64,000 nt of DNA, taken from positions 1,290,014 through 1,354,013 of the forward strand of contig NC_015707.1 in assembly GCF_000217815.1 (NCBI RefSeq). The letters run 5' to 3'. Shown here in pieces: positions 36,416 through 44,854 of the stretch. Source of the DNA: Pseudothermotoga thermarum DSM 5069. GTDB lineage: Bacteria; Thermotogota; Thermotogae; Thermotogales; DSM-5069. The notes beneath the pieces were generated by a model. That model was given only the letters and a program-made list of their open reading frames with translations. It ran no database searches and had not been told where the DNA came from. The first letter of the stretch is position 1; each line of letters begins with the position of its first letter. The translations under genes and the position numbers were made by a program.

Positions 36416-37705
36416 TTAAACTAATTTGGTGTTGAAAATTGATTGTAATCCGGCTTTTTTAACTCTCTCGCGAATAACTTGAACATCTGTAGTGTACAAA
36501 CCTTTAGCCTTCATTCTTTCAAAGTAAATTGATCCTGAAAAGGTGTACTTGTACTGACGTCCTTCTTCTTTCTTCATCTCACCTATCACATAGTTCACAA
36601 AATCTCCTACAGCCAATTCCCACGGCAACTCCAACAACTTCTCACCTATAGCTTTTCTAACTGCGTTGTGACCAGCCAGGGTACCTGTGACTATGGCTTC
36701 GGTGTGACCGACCATGGCTCCTGCTTTTTCTCCAGCGCAGAACAAATTATCAACAGGACCAATAGCCTGAAGGTGCGTATTGCAATTGGCAAAACCGAAG
36801 AATCTCATAGAATTTCCTTTTCCGCCTGCAATTGGATCCTCATACCTTGCCTTTTCCATTCCCGGTATTTTTCTTAGTCTTTCAAGTGGGAAAAAAGGAA
36901 CCATAAGTTTCGCAGGACCAGTATCGAGCAAAACGAGGTTTTCAATGAATTCCTTAAGTGCATACTGTTGGCAAGCTTTCATTGAAAGCAATTTCTCTTC
37001 TTCTCTGACCGATTCTGGAATAGGTATTACCACACAACCTTTTTCCTCAAGCTCCTTTACAATTTGTGGATCGATGGAATCTTTGCAAAGCTTGCACGAT
37101 CCACTCATTGCGCCAACTGTACCATCAGACTTTTTACCAACCCACTCTTCCACTCCAACTTTTGTCGTTATGCTTATCCTTGGTCCAAAACTGTGACACC
37201 TTAATATGCACATAGCACAGCCGTTGCCGTACTTTGTACAATTTGCTGGGACAGCTGACGTACCAGTCGCATCGACAAAGACATCTCCTTCAACTGGACC
37301 AACGTTTTCAACGACAACACATCTTATTTTGTTGCCTTCTTTAGCTGCATCGATAACTCTTGCATTCGTCATGATTTTGACACCAAGTTCTGTCAAATAA
37401 GACCTCACGGCTGGTTCGATTTTGTAAACGTTGTAAAGACTTGCATGCTTGTGCCCAGGAAATTCGACGTTTTTGTGTGTTGTACAGTTGTCCATCACGG
37501 TGAATATATCCGCACCCATCGCAAGCATTTCCTCTGCAGCTGTGAATCTTCCGTTGTTTCTGAAGATTCCCCCAACTAATCCTGTTCCCAAAAGCATATC
37601 CGTTCTTTCTAAAAGTGTTACCTCGGCACCAGCTTTAGCAGCCGCAGCTGCAGCCGCACAACCTCCCCACCCTCCACCGACAACCACTATTTTTGGCTTA
37701 CGCAA
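36416..37705 (-). CDS. FAD-dependent oxidoreductase with extra cysteines
   Basis: A 429-residue flavoprotein. KIVVVGGGWGGCAAAAAAAK is the N-terminal FAD-binding motif and GPVDNLFCAGEKAGAMVGHT the C-terminal one. Between them are Cys-rich segments GNGCAMCILRCHSF and SGSCKLCKDS that might hold a metal or Fe-S cluster. Similar to the broad FAD_oxidored/GidA-like group. The start is TTG after AAAGGGGG; the gene ends 14 bases before the transporter start. Probably oxidises or reduces an intermediate of the diamino-acid route; the reaction is unknown. Confidence 0.8.
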   Translation of the reverse strand: MRKPKIVVVGGGWGGCAAAAAAAKAGAEVTLLERTDMLLGTGLVGGIFRNNGRFTAAEEMLAMGADIFTVMDNCTTHKNVEFPGHKHASLYNVYKIEPAVRSYLTELGVKIMTNARVIDAAKEGNKIRCVVVENVGPVEGDVFVDATGTSAVPANCTKYGNGCAMCILRCHSFGPRISITTKVGVEEWVGKKSDGTVGAMSGSCKLCKDSIDPQIVKELEEKGCVVIPIPESVREEEKLLSMKACQQYALKEFIENLVLLDTGPAKLMVPFFPLERLRKIPGMEKARYEDPIAGGKGNSMRFFGFANCNTHLQAIGPVDNLFCAGEKAGAMVGHTEAIVTGTLAGHNAVRKAIGEKLLELPWELAVGDFVNYVIGEMKKEEGRQYKYTFSGSIYFERMKAKGLYTTDVQVIRERVKKAGLQSIFNTKLV

Positions 37706-37746
37706 GGTATCATCCCCCTTTCAATAAGTTTTTTTCTTTATGACTT

Positions 37747-38586
37747 TTACCAACTCCAACCGTCTGGCAGAATATATCCTTCTGCAACGACCCTTGCATC
37801 GCCTTCCAAAAAGATCTCAGTTGTCTTTTGACCTTCGATTTTAAAGTGAACCTTGAGTGTTCCACCAAGAACTTTCACAACAACCGGTGGTTTAACTTTT
37901 CCAAGCAAAGTTGAAACAATTGCACAACTCACAGCTCCTGTTCCACACGCGTAGGTTTCATCTTCTACCCCTCTTTCGTAAGTTCGAACGGCTATGGTGT
38001 TTTCATCGATCACCTTGACAAAGTTGACATTTGCTCCTTTTGGAAAAATTTCGGTGCAATATCTGACTTTTCTGCCAAGCTCAACAATTTTTTCATGCGT
38101 CAAGTTTGAAAAATCGTCCACGTAGAAAACCGTGTGCGGAACACCGACAGTCGCAAAGTGGTATTTCTCCAATTCCTCTGAAAATTTATAACTTTGATCA
38201 AGTTGAATCTTTGAAAGATCCACGTCCGGGAATTTAACCCGGACGCGATCTTCCACAACTTCAGCTTCGTAAAGTCCTGCTTTAGTCTCAAAGATCATCT
38301 TTTCCTTTGCAACACCTTTTAAATATGCAAACCTTGCAATGCATCTTGCTCCGTTGCCACACATCTCAGCTTCAGATCCATCGCTGTTGAAATATCTCAT
38401 CGAAAAATCTGCAATTTTGGAATTTTCCAAAACAAGTACTCCATCGGCTCCGAGTGAGAACCTTCGATCGCAGATTTTCTTCACAAAGGCTTTAAGATCT
38501 AGGTTATCGAGAATGCCGTCTCGATTGTCGAAAACTATAAAATCATTACCCGCGCCATTCATTTTTGTGAAAGGAATCTTGTTCAT
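37747..38586 (-). CDS. dapF: Diaminopimelate epimerase family protein
   Basis: A DapF-type epimerase of about 279 residues that inverts an alpha carbon through two cysteines, without PLP. Both are present: AEMCGNGARCIARF (about residue 75) and YACGTGAVSCAIV (about residue 220). FTKMNGAGNDFIVFDNRDG is the usual N-terminus, so I chose the ATG giving MNKIPFTK (38586), which follows GAAGGAA; an ATG eight codons upstream overlaps the PLP gene. Lying in a catabolic-looking operon and not with lysine-synthesis genes, it may act on lysine, ornithine or DAP to supply the D- or L-form to the B12 enzyme. Confidence 0.9.
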   Translation of the reverse strand: MNKIPFTKMNGAGNDFIVFDNRDGILDNLDLKAFVKKICDRRFSLGADGVLVLENSKIADFSMRYFNSDGSEAEMCGNGARCIARFAYLKGVAKEKMIFETKAGLYEAEVVEDRVRVKFPDVDLSKIQLDQSYKFSEELEKYHFATVGVPHTVFYVDDFSNLTHEKIVELGRKVRYCTEIFPKGANVNFVKVIDENTIAVRTYERGVEDETYACGTGAVSCAIVSTLLGKVKPPVVVKVLGGTLKVHFKIEGQKTTEIFLEGDARVVAEGYILPDGWSW

Positions 38587-38606
38587 CAAAATTCCTTCAG
38601 CAACCA

Positions 38607-40070
38607 TCAAATCAACTCCGCGTACTTTGCAACTATTTCTATCAACTTAACCAAACCTCTGACCGCAAGCCTTGTTGTTTCCTCGATTATATCCCCATTT
38701 TCATCCGTTGTACCAAGCCCGAGGGATATGAAAATGTTACCATCGTATGCGATGGTTTGTATTATTCCCATCGCATCCGTTCCGACCTGCAGTATGTTCG
38801 TTCCGGCGTACATGTCTTCGATCGTGAATATCGGGAATGGAACACCTTTTTCCCAACAGTCGTCGTAGTTGATCTCCACGGCAGCGGAGTTGTAACTTTT
38901 GGAAATTTTGAAAATGGGTCTGATCCTCTTGTCGAGCTTGTCGAACTCCTCAACGGTTATCTGGTACAACTTGTCAACGGATGCTTTGATTTTGTCAGCC
39001 CTTTCTTTCAAGACCTTCAAAGCGGCTATAGCTCCTGCCAAAGCTTCTTTACCAGGATCGAAGGTGACGTAGGCTGCTTTACCGTAAGAAGACCAAGTTC
39101 CATACCTGTCACCGTGCGTACCCATAGCTCTTCTCAAGGAAACCATCACATCTTCTCTTCCTATGATCAATCCACAGGTTGGTGCACCTGCTGCTTTGTC
39201 CATGCTGTAAGTCATAACCCATGCGCCGATTTTTCTTGGATCCGTTCCTATGAATGGAAGACCCCATGCGTTGTCAACTATGTAAGGAACGTTGTACTTT
39301 TCAGCAAGCTCACCGATTTTCTTTTGAAGCAATGGTGCGCCATCTTCGGCTTTTTCTCCATAACCATAACCGACTGTGTCATAGCCAAGGCTGCTGAAAC
39401 CTGCCAACGTGTCGATGTACCTCTCAGCAGCTTGCTCGATTCTCTTGGCGGTTTCAATCGCATTCACACCGCTCAAAAGAACTGCAGGATGATATTTTAT
39501 GCCGTGAACCGTGTACCTTGCCCCAGCCATTGGAACGATGACCACATCGACGTTTTCAAGCCTTTTGCCATAAAATCCAAGCTCACCGGCAGTACATCCT
39601 CTGTCGGCAAAAACATCTTTGTAGTAAGGTGGCACAGGCCTTCCATACCCACCGTGGTGGTGAATGTGTCTTTCGTACGGGATTATGTAGCGGCTTCTGT
39701 ACTTGTCTCCCCTACCAGTCAAAGGTGGTGCAACCAAAACATCAAAAGAAAGCCACAAAGCCGCTTCGCATGTGCTCACTAAAAGTGCATCGTAGTCGTC
39801 CCCATAGTAATCTTTGACAATATCCCTTATCTCATCGGCAAAGACTTTATTTGGAATAACCTTTCTTGCGACTGCACTTATGGCTTCATCCACTTCTTTT
39901 GTCAATAGACCATGGCACCCTGAAATTGCTCCAGTGAGACCAAACTTTCCTCTCAGTTCTTGAGGTATACCAATTTCGTCGGCAGCCTTTTTCGCTTCCT
40001 CAAGTATCTTTGGCATTGCCAACTTCAAGTTCTTGTAAAGATGGTACCTGTACTTTTGCATTCTTCTCAC
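38607..40070 (-). CDS. PLP-dependent enzyme of the operon, function unknown
   Basis: A 487-residue fold-type I PLP enzyme. The Schiff-base lysine is K292 in TYSMDKAAGAPTCGLIIG, and VDNAWGLPF gives the Asp (266) that contacts the ring nitrogen. ALLVSTCEAALWLSFDVLVA (about residues 95-114) is the phosphate-binding region, and HHHGGYGRP (137-145) is a striking His-rich loop. The general style resembles SelA/DgaE-like or class V enzymes. The start is GTG at 40070 after AAAGGAG. It is the largest protein of the upstream half of the operon and may be the key lyase, transferase or thiolase-like step. Confidence 0.75.
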   Translation of the reverse strand: MRRMQKYRYHLYKNLKLAMPKILEEAKKAADEIGIPQELRGKFGLTGAISGCHGLLTKEVDEAISAVARKVIPNKVFADEIRDIVKDYYGDDYDALLVSTCEAALWLSFDVLVAPPLTGRGDKYRSRYIIPYERHIHHHGGYGRPVPPYYKDVFADRGCTAGELGFYGKRLENVDVVIVPMAGARYTVHGIKYHPAVLLSGVNAIETAKRIEQAAERYIDTLAGFSSLGYDTVGYGYGEKAEDGAPLLQKKIGELAEKYNVPYIVDNAWGLPFIGTDPRKIGAWVMTYSMDKAAGAPTCGLIIGREDVMVSLRRAMGTHGDRYGTWSSYGKAAYVTFDPGKEALAGAIAALKVLKERADKIKASVDKLYQITVEEFDKLDKRIRPIFKISKSYNSAAVEINYDDCWEKGVPFPIFTIEDMYAGTNILQVGTDAMGIIQTIAYDGNIFISLGLGTTDENGDIIEETTRLAVRGLVKLIEIVAKYAELI

Positions 40071-40071
40071 C

Positions 40072-40506
40072 TCACTCCTTTAGGAAAATTATCAAATCAT
40101 CGACGTTGATCCCCATTTCTTCCCCACTCATACGCTTTTCCACTTTGATAACTATGTTTTCATGGTTTGGCATGTGCGTTTCATCAAAACCAGCGATTCT
40201 TCCAACGGTTTTTCCATCTTGAAGGATTACTTTGTCACCCACAACAGCCACACCGGGATTTAAAATTTCAACAAACGCAAGGTAAGCTATTTTGTTGACC
40301 TCTTTTCCCGGTGCTGCTTCCTGTTCATCGGTGACTATTAACTCGTGTATTTCATACCTTTTCAAAGCTCTTGAAGGCATGGGTATCAAAGAAAGTTTTC
40401 TGTTTTCCAGCTTTCCCCTTAACACTGCCACCACTCTTGCCATGATCACAACTTTTTTGGCGTAGGGATCTTCTTTCAACAAACCACTCGAGTAAGGCTC
40501 AACCAT
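40072..40506 (-). CDS. Small conserved-looking protein of the operon, unknown
   Basis: A 144-residue protein (MVEPYSSGLLKEDPYAKKV and later NPGVAVVGDKVILQDGKTVG). No family motif is clear; the second half looks like a beta-rich small domain. I prefer the ATG at 40506, after AAGGTGATAAAA, over one three codons upstream. It overlaps the ridA end and is followed at once by the PLP enzyme gene, so it is probably its accessory protein. Confidence 0.65.
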   Translation of the reverse strand: MVEPYSSGLLKEDPYAKKVVIMARVVAVLRGKLENRKLSLIPMPSRALKRYEIHELIVTDEQEAAPGKEVNKIAYLAFVEILNPGVAVVGDKVILQDGKTVGRIAGFDETHMPNHENIVIKVEKRMSGEEMGINVDDLIIFLKE

Positions 40507-40888
40507 TTTTATCACCCTTGAAGGCTATTACTTCAATTTCGACTTTTGCACCCTTTGGAAGCGCTGAAACTTGTACGAAGGATCTGGCCGGTTTATGCTG
40601 GTCGAAATACTTGGAATAAACTTCGTTGATCTGCGAAAAATCGTTTATGTCTGTCGCAAAAACCGTTGCCTTGACGACGTTGCTGAGATCACATCCAGCG
40701 GCTTTCAATATGGCTTTGATGTTTTCAAAAATTCTTTCCGTTTGCTTTTTGATATCCCCATCCACGAGTTGACCTGTGGCAGGATCGATTGGTATTTGCC
40801 CTGAAACAAAAACAAACCCGTTGACTTCCACTGCTTGTGAGTAAGGACCTATTGCTTTCGGTGCCTGATCAGTTGAAACAATTTTCAT
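40499..40888 (-). CDS. ridA: RidA family enamine/imine deaminase
   Basis: A 129-residue RidA (YjgF) protein: STDQAPKAIGPYSQAVEVNG at the start, VSGQIPIDPATGQLV, the arginine in ARSFVQVSALPKGAKVEIE and a final EVIAF. RidA hydrolyses reactive enamine or imine intermediates made by PLP enzymes such as dehydratases. In an operon with a PLP enzyme and a mutase it would remove such by-products. AAGGAGGG precedes the ATG. First structural gene after the regulator. Confidence 0.93.
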   Translation of the reverse strand: MKIVSTDQAPKAIGPYSQAVEVNGFVFVSGQIPIDPATGQLVDGDIKKQTERIFENIKAILKAAGCDLSNVVKATVFATDINDFSQINEVYSKYFDQHKPARSFVQVSALPKGAKVEIEVIAFKGDKNG

Positions 40889-40903
40889 TCAAAAACCCTC
40901 CTT

Positions 40904-41572
40904 TTACAACATTGCGTTCTTTTTCGACCTTGCCTCACGAAGGTAAGCATAAATTGTGAACTTCGAATTTCCCATCTCTTTTGCCAACGCTTCAACCGCT
41001 CCTTTGAGCAAGAAAAAGCCTTTTTCATCGAGCTTTCGTATAACTTCTATTTTCTCCTCCTTGGTGGCAAACCTCAGTGGTTTACCCGTTTTCTTTTTAA
41101 CCTCGTCTATGACTTCCAAAAGTAGTTCATCAACTTTTTTTGCAAAACTTTCATGTTCGGCGCCCGTCAGTTCTTCAAGGGTTTGAAAGGTCAAAGCTTG
41201 GTCTATCATCTGCTTACAGATGGAAAGCTTTGTGGTGTCGAAGTTGATGCACAGAAAACCTATGATTTTTCCGCTTTCATCCCTTATGAAAATCGTGGTG
41301 GATTTTAAAATCCTTCCATCCGAAGTCGTGGTCATGTAGTTGGCTATGTAGTCAACATCCTTGAATTTTGGAGACTTTAGAAGATACAAACCAAAATCCG
41401 TCAACGGTGATCCAACGGTCCTACCGGTCACATGACCGTTTTCGATGGCGATAACTGAATGCTCCGGATCAGAAACATCGTGCAAAACTATTTCGTAATC
41501 TGGACCGAGCATCGCGGCCAACCCTTTTGTTATTGGTATCAACGGTTTTAACAACGGATGAACCTTTCTCAT
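40904..41572 (-). CDS. YheO-like PAS/HTH regulator of the operon
   Basis: A regulator of about 222 residues. The N-terminal YheO-type PAS region has LHDVSDPEHSVIAIENGHVTG, GSPLTDFGLYLL and GKIIGFLCINFDTTKL. The C-terminal DNA-binding helix region has EEKIEVIRKLDEKGFFLLKG and FTIYAYLREARSKKN. I chose the ATG at 41572, which follows GGAGGGGATGGGTG; the frame is open far upstream, but that part overlaps the promoter. It is divergent from the LUD gene, and a palindrome sits over its own promoter, so it likely controls itself and the operon. Confidence 0.88.
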   Translation of the reverse strand: MRKVHPLLKPLIPITKGLAAMLGPDYEIVLHDVSDPEHSVIAIENGHVTGRTVGSPLTDFGLYLLKSPKFKDVDYIANYMTTTSDGRILKSTTIFIRDESGKIIGFLCINFDTTKLSICKQMIDQALTFQTLEELTGAEHESFAKKVDELLLEVIDEVKKKTGKPLRFATKEEKIEVIRKLDEKGFFLLKGAVEALAKEMGNSKFTIYAYLREARSKKNAML

Positions 41573-41588
41573 CACCCATCCCCTCCAT

Positions 41589-41617
41589 ATTATACAAAAT
41601 TTTGTATGCTTATTCAA
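41589..41617 (-). promoter_or_regulatory. Promoter of the regulator-ridA-B12 operon
   Basis: On the minus strand TTGAAT and TATAAT are 17 bases apart. The -10 box ends 16 bases before the regulator ATG, so the leader is very short, and the palindromic operator covers the spacer and part of the -10 box. Confidence 0.65.
41592..41607. promoter_or_regulatory. 16-bp palindromic operator
   Basis: ATACAAAATTTTGTAT is a perfect palindrome. It overlaps the -10 box of the minus-strand promoter. Another partly matching site, TTGTACAAGATACAAAAG, lies about 30 bases to the right. Most likely the binding site of the adjacent YheO-like regulator. Confidence 0.75.
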
Positions 41618-41657
41618 CATATTATTGTACAAGATACAAAAGTGAGTCGACCAGCTT

Positions 41658-41687
41658 TTGTCCATGTATTTCAGCAATTTATATTAT
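41658..41687 (+). promoter_or_regulatory. Divergent promoter for the LUD-M20 operon
   Basis: TTGTCC and TATTAT, 18 bases apart, lie 38 bases before the LUD gene's GTG start. It shares the intergenic region with the regulator's promoter and operator. Confidence 0.5.
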
Positions 41688-41725
41688 GATAGTCTTAGGA
41701 ACAAAAACATTCGGAGGTGAATTGT

Positions 41726-42358
41726 GTGAGAGAACAACTTTACCAGTTCAAGTATCAAAAACTTTGCGAAAAGATAAAACCGATTCTTGAAAGGAAAAAG
41801 TTTGAAGTCTACATAGCAAAGGATGCCGCTGAAGCTAAACAGATAGTTGAAAGTTTAATCCCAGAAGGAAGTGTTGTCAGCTCTGGCGGATCTGTCACTT
41901 TGGTTGAAACAGGAATATTGGACTTACTTAGAAGCGGAAAGTACAAATTTTTGGATAGGTACAACGCTCCAGACAGAAGAAAGGTTGAACTTGAAGCAAT
42001 GAGTTGTGATTATTACCTTTGCAGTGCAAACGCAATAACTTTGGACGGAGAACTTGTCTTCATGGATGGATTTGGAAACAGAGTGGCAGCTGTGACCTTT
42101 GGTCCTAAGAACGTTATCTTGGTTGTCAGCGCAAACAAAATTGTGAAGGATTTACAAGAAGCACGCGAAAGAATACGGTACATTGCGCCGATGAACGCAA
42201 AAAGGCTGTCGCTTTCAACTCCCTGTGCAACCACAGGTATTTGTGAAGATTGTGCTTCCCCACAGAGAATATGCAGACATTTTCATGTTATAAACGATTC
42301 TTACAATCTTCCTGGAAGAATTAAGATCATTTTAGTGTTGCAGGAACTCGGTTTGTAA
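41726..42358 (+). CDS. LUD domain protein
   Basis: A protein of about 210 residues of the LutC/YkgG (LUD) family: EAKQIVESLIPEGSVVSSGG, ETGILDLLRSGKYKFLDRYN and VVSANKIVKDLQEARERIRY. LUD proteins act in lactate or related acid oxidation, but single-gene forms are of unknown role. A C-terminal Cys group (STPCATTGICEDC and SPQRICRHF) is typical of the longer type. The frame is open from 41717; the GTG at 41726 (VREQLYQF) follows GGAGGTG. First gene of the plus-strand operon facing the B12 operon. Confidence 0.85.
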   Translation: MREQLYQFKYQKLCEKIKPILERKKFEVYIAKDAAEAKQIVESLIPEGSVVSSGGSVTLVETGILDLLRSGKYKFLDRYNAPDRRKVELEAMSCDYYLCSANAITLDGELVFMDGFGNRVAAVTFGPKNVILVVSANKIVKDLQEARERIRYIAPMNAKRLSLSTPCATTGICEDCASPQRICRHFHVINDSYNLPGRIKIILVLQELGL

Positions 42359-42392
42359 TGAAAAAGTTGTAAAATGAGTTAAGGTGAAAAAT

Positions 42393-43475
42393 ATGGAAAA
42401 ACGTTTGATAGAACTCTATGAAAGATTGGTTAACACAGATACCGGCTTTGATATAGATTATTCGACAAAACTTGCTAGAACAAGCTTTGTTGTTGATGAA
42501 CTTAGGAAATTAGGTTTTTCAGCTCACCAAGAAGAAGCCGCTCATGTTGCCATTTTAGGCGAACCCCCATACATAACTTTGATAGGCCATCTAGACACTG
42601 TTTTTAAGGAAGGCGAATCATCCAAAAGACCTTTCAAAGTAGTTGATTCAATTGCCTATGGACCAGGCGTTGCAGACATGAAAGGTGGAATTATCGTCCT
42701 TTTGAAGGTGGCAGAAGAAGCTGTGAAAAGTGGAGTAAAGAACCTTTGCATAATTATGAACGTCGACGAAGAACTTGGATCAAAAGCCAGCAGGAAAACC
42801 TTCTATGCCTACGCCGAAAAAAGTCTGTGTTGCCTTTCCTTCGAACCTGGTGGAGAAAACGGATCATTGATTCTAACTAGAAAAGGTATTGTTCCTACAA
42901 ACCTTTATGTTAAAGGTATCAAAGGGCATGCAGCAAGGTTGCACGAAGGTGCAAATGCCATCTTGGAAGCCGCAAGGAAGATAGATCAAATATACTCGCT
43001 CAACGGCAAATTCGGTTCTGTTACACTCAACCCCACTTTGATAAACGGCGGTGAAAAATCGAACATAACGCCAGATTCCTGCAAAGTTTACTTTGATATT
43101 CGCTACCTTGAAAGAAATGATTTCGAAAAATGCAAGCTGGCTCTTGAAAAAATATGCTCTGAAACAACTGTCCCTGGAACAAGCTGTCAAATCGAGTTTG
43201 AAGAAAGCCGTCCTTCGATGACCCTTCATCCAAAGATGAAGGAAGCCGTTGAAAAGGTATTAAACAAGCTTGGAATAAACGTTGAATTTGAACATTCCAG
43301 CGGTGGTGCAGACAGCGCCTTTTTCTCACAAGCTAACGTACCGACTTTGGACGGCCTTGGAATCTGCGGAGGTAAATTCCATTCAGAGCAAGAATTCGCG
43401 CTTTTGGACACCTTTGAACCGAGGGTGAAAATAGCGCTAGAGCTTATCAGGTACTTTTCGGAGGTGAAAGAATGA
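42393..43475 (+). CDS. M20-family metallopeptidase
   Basis: A zinc exopeptidase or deacylase of the M20 family (ArgE/DapE/CPG2), about 360 residues. TLIGHLDTVF holds the first metal His and Asp, YGPGVADMKGGIIVLL the bridging Asp, and MNVDEELGSKASR the catalytic Glu-Glu. SSGGADSAFFSQANVPTLDG is the C-terminal ligand region. I chose the ATG after AAGGTGAAAAAT. In this place it may release a diamino acid from an acylated or peptide form; the substrate is inferred. Confidence 0.88.
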   Translation: MEKRLIELYERLVNTDTGFDIDYSTKLARTSFVVDELRKLGFSAHQEEAAHVAILGEPPYITLIGHLDTVFKEGESSKRPFKVVDSIAYGPGVADMKGGIIVLLKVAEEAVKSGVKNLCIIMNVDEELGSKASRKTFYAYAEKSLCCLSFEPGGENGSLILTRKGIVPTNLYVKGIKGHAARLHEGANAILEAARKIDQIYSLNGKFGSVTLNPTLINGGEKSNITPDSCKVYFDIRYLERNDFEKCKLALEKICSETTVPGTSCQIEFEESRPSMTLHPKMKEAVEKVLNKLGINVEFEHSSGGADSAFFSQANVPTLDGLGICGGKFHSEQEFALLDTFEPRVKIALELIRYFSEVKE

Positions 43476-44854
43476 AATTTGTCGATACAACTTTGAGAGA
43501 CGGCCATCAATCTTTGATAGCCACAAGAATGTCAACGAAGGACATGCTACCAGCTCTTGAAGCGATGGATCAAATGGGTTTTTATTCAATGGAAGTATGG
43601 GGTGGAGCAACCTTTGATGTGGCTGTGAGATTTTTAAACGAAGATCCATGGGAAAGGCTTAGAAAGATTCGAGAAAAAATTAAAAACACAAAACTTCAAA
43701 TGCTTTTGCGCGGGCAAAATTTGGTTGGATACAGGCATTATGCTGATGATACCGTTAGATTGTTTGTAAGAAAAGCTGTAGAAAATGGTATTGACATAAT
43801 AAGAGTTTTTGACGCTTTGAACGACGAAAGAAACCTAATTGTTGCAATCGATGAAGCAAAAAAGAATAAAGCACATGTACAAGGAGCAATTTCGTACACA
43901 GTCAGCCCTGTACACACCCTTGAATATTACGTCGAATATGCCAAAAAATTGGTTGACCTTGGTGTTGATTCATTGTGCATAAAAGATATGGCAGGACTTT
44001 TGGATCCAAAAACCGCTTACGAACTTGTCAGCGCTTTGAAGAAAAACTTCTCTCTGCCGGTTGACGTTCACTCTCATTGCACCTGCGGCTTTGCAATAGC
44101 AAGTTATCAAGCAGCTATAATGGCTGGGGCAGATATCATTGATACTGCTTTGTCACCATTCGCACTTGGAACTTCTCAACCACCATTTGAACCTTTTTAC
44201 TACACTTTGAGCAAATCCGGCGAAGTTCCACCCATAAACTGGGACGTTTTAAACTTTTTGATCGACCACTTCACAAAGGTTCGTGAAAAGTATTCTGCTT
44301 TCGATGTCAAAATGGTCACGATAGATCCAAAAATTCTCTATGCCCAAGTCCCTGGGGGAATGTACTCCAACCTGATCAAACAACTTCAAGAGCAAAAAAT
44401 GCTTCACAAACTCAAAGAAGTTTTGGAAGAAATTCCAAGAGTCCAAAAAGACTTAGGATATCCTCCGCTGGTGACCCCGACCAGCCAAATAGTTGGAGTA
44501 CAAGCGGTTTTAAACGTTATGACCGGTGAAAGGTACTCGAAGGTCACAAGAGAAGTGAAAGACTACGTCAAGGGATTGTACGGTAGGCCACCAGCTCCAA
44601 TCGATCCAGAGCTTGTCAAAAAAATACTTGGCGATGAAAAACCGATAGACGTAAGACCTGGGGAAATCATCGAACCTGAAGTTGAAAAGGCAAGAAAAGA
44701 ACTTGGGCTGTTAGCCAAATCCGACGAAGATGTTTTGATCTACATCATCCTTGGAGATATTGGAAAAAGATATCTGCAAAAAAGGTATATGCAAGAGTTG
44801 AAAGTCGACTTCAAGTTAATCGAAGAAATAGGTGAGCCAGTTTATCCAGTATGA
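43472..44854 (+). CDS. Biotin-dependent carboxyltransferase subunit (OadA/PycB-like)
   Basis: A 460-residue carboxyltransferase subunit of the oxaloacetate decarboxylase alpha, pyruvate carboxylase B or transcarboxylase 5S kind. VDTTLRDGHQSLIATRMST is the hallmark N-terminus, with LLRGQNLVGYRHYADD and VDVHSHCTCGFAIASYQAA the metal-binding parts. VPGGMYSNLIKQL follows in the C-terminal half. There is no biotin-carrier domain, so biotin would be on another protein not seen in the window. It overlaps the M20 end by 4 bases. Confidence 0.9.
   Translation: MKFVDTTLRDGHQSLIATRMSTKDMLPALEAMDQMGFYSMEVWGGATFDVAVRFLNEDPWERLRKIREKIKNTKLQMLLRGQNLVGYRHYADDTVRLFVRKAVENGIDIIRVFDALNDERNLIVAIDEAKKNKAHVQGAISYTVSPVHTLEYYVEYAKKLVDLGVDSLCIKDMAGLLDPKTAYELVSALKKNFSLPVDVHSHCTCGFAIASYQAAIMAGADIIDTALSPFALGTSQPPFEPFYYTLSKSGEVPPINWDVLNFLIDHFTKVREKYSAFDVKMVTIDPKILYAQVPGGMYSNLIKQLQEQKMLHKLKEVLEEIPRVQKDLGYPPLVTPTSQIVGVQAVLNVMTGERYSKVTREVKDYVKGLYGRPPAPIDPELVKKILGDEKPIDVRPGEIIEPEVEKARKELGLLAKSDEDVLIYIILGDIGKRYLQKRYMQELKVDFKLIEEIGEPVYPV

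Noticed and set aside
38757-39782. A 341-codon open frame on the plus strand opposite the PLP enzyme
   Set aside because: It is the shadow of the real gene's codon use. It has no family motif, no ribosome site and strange composition (Cys, His and Phe rich).
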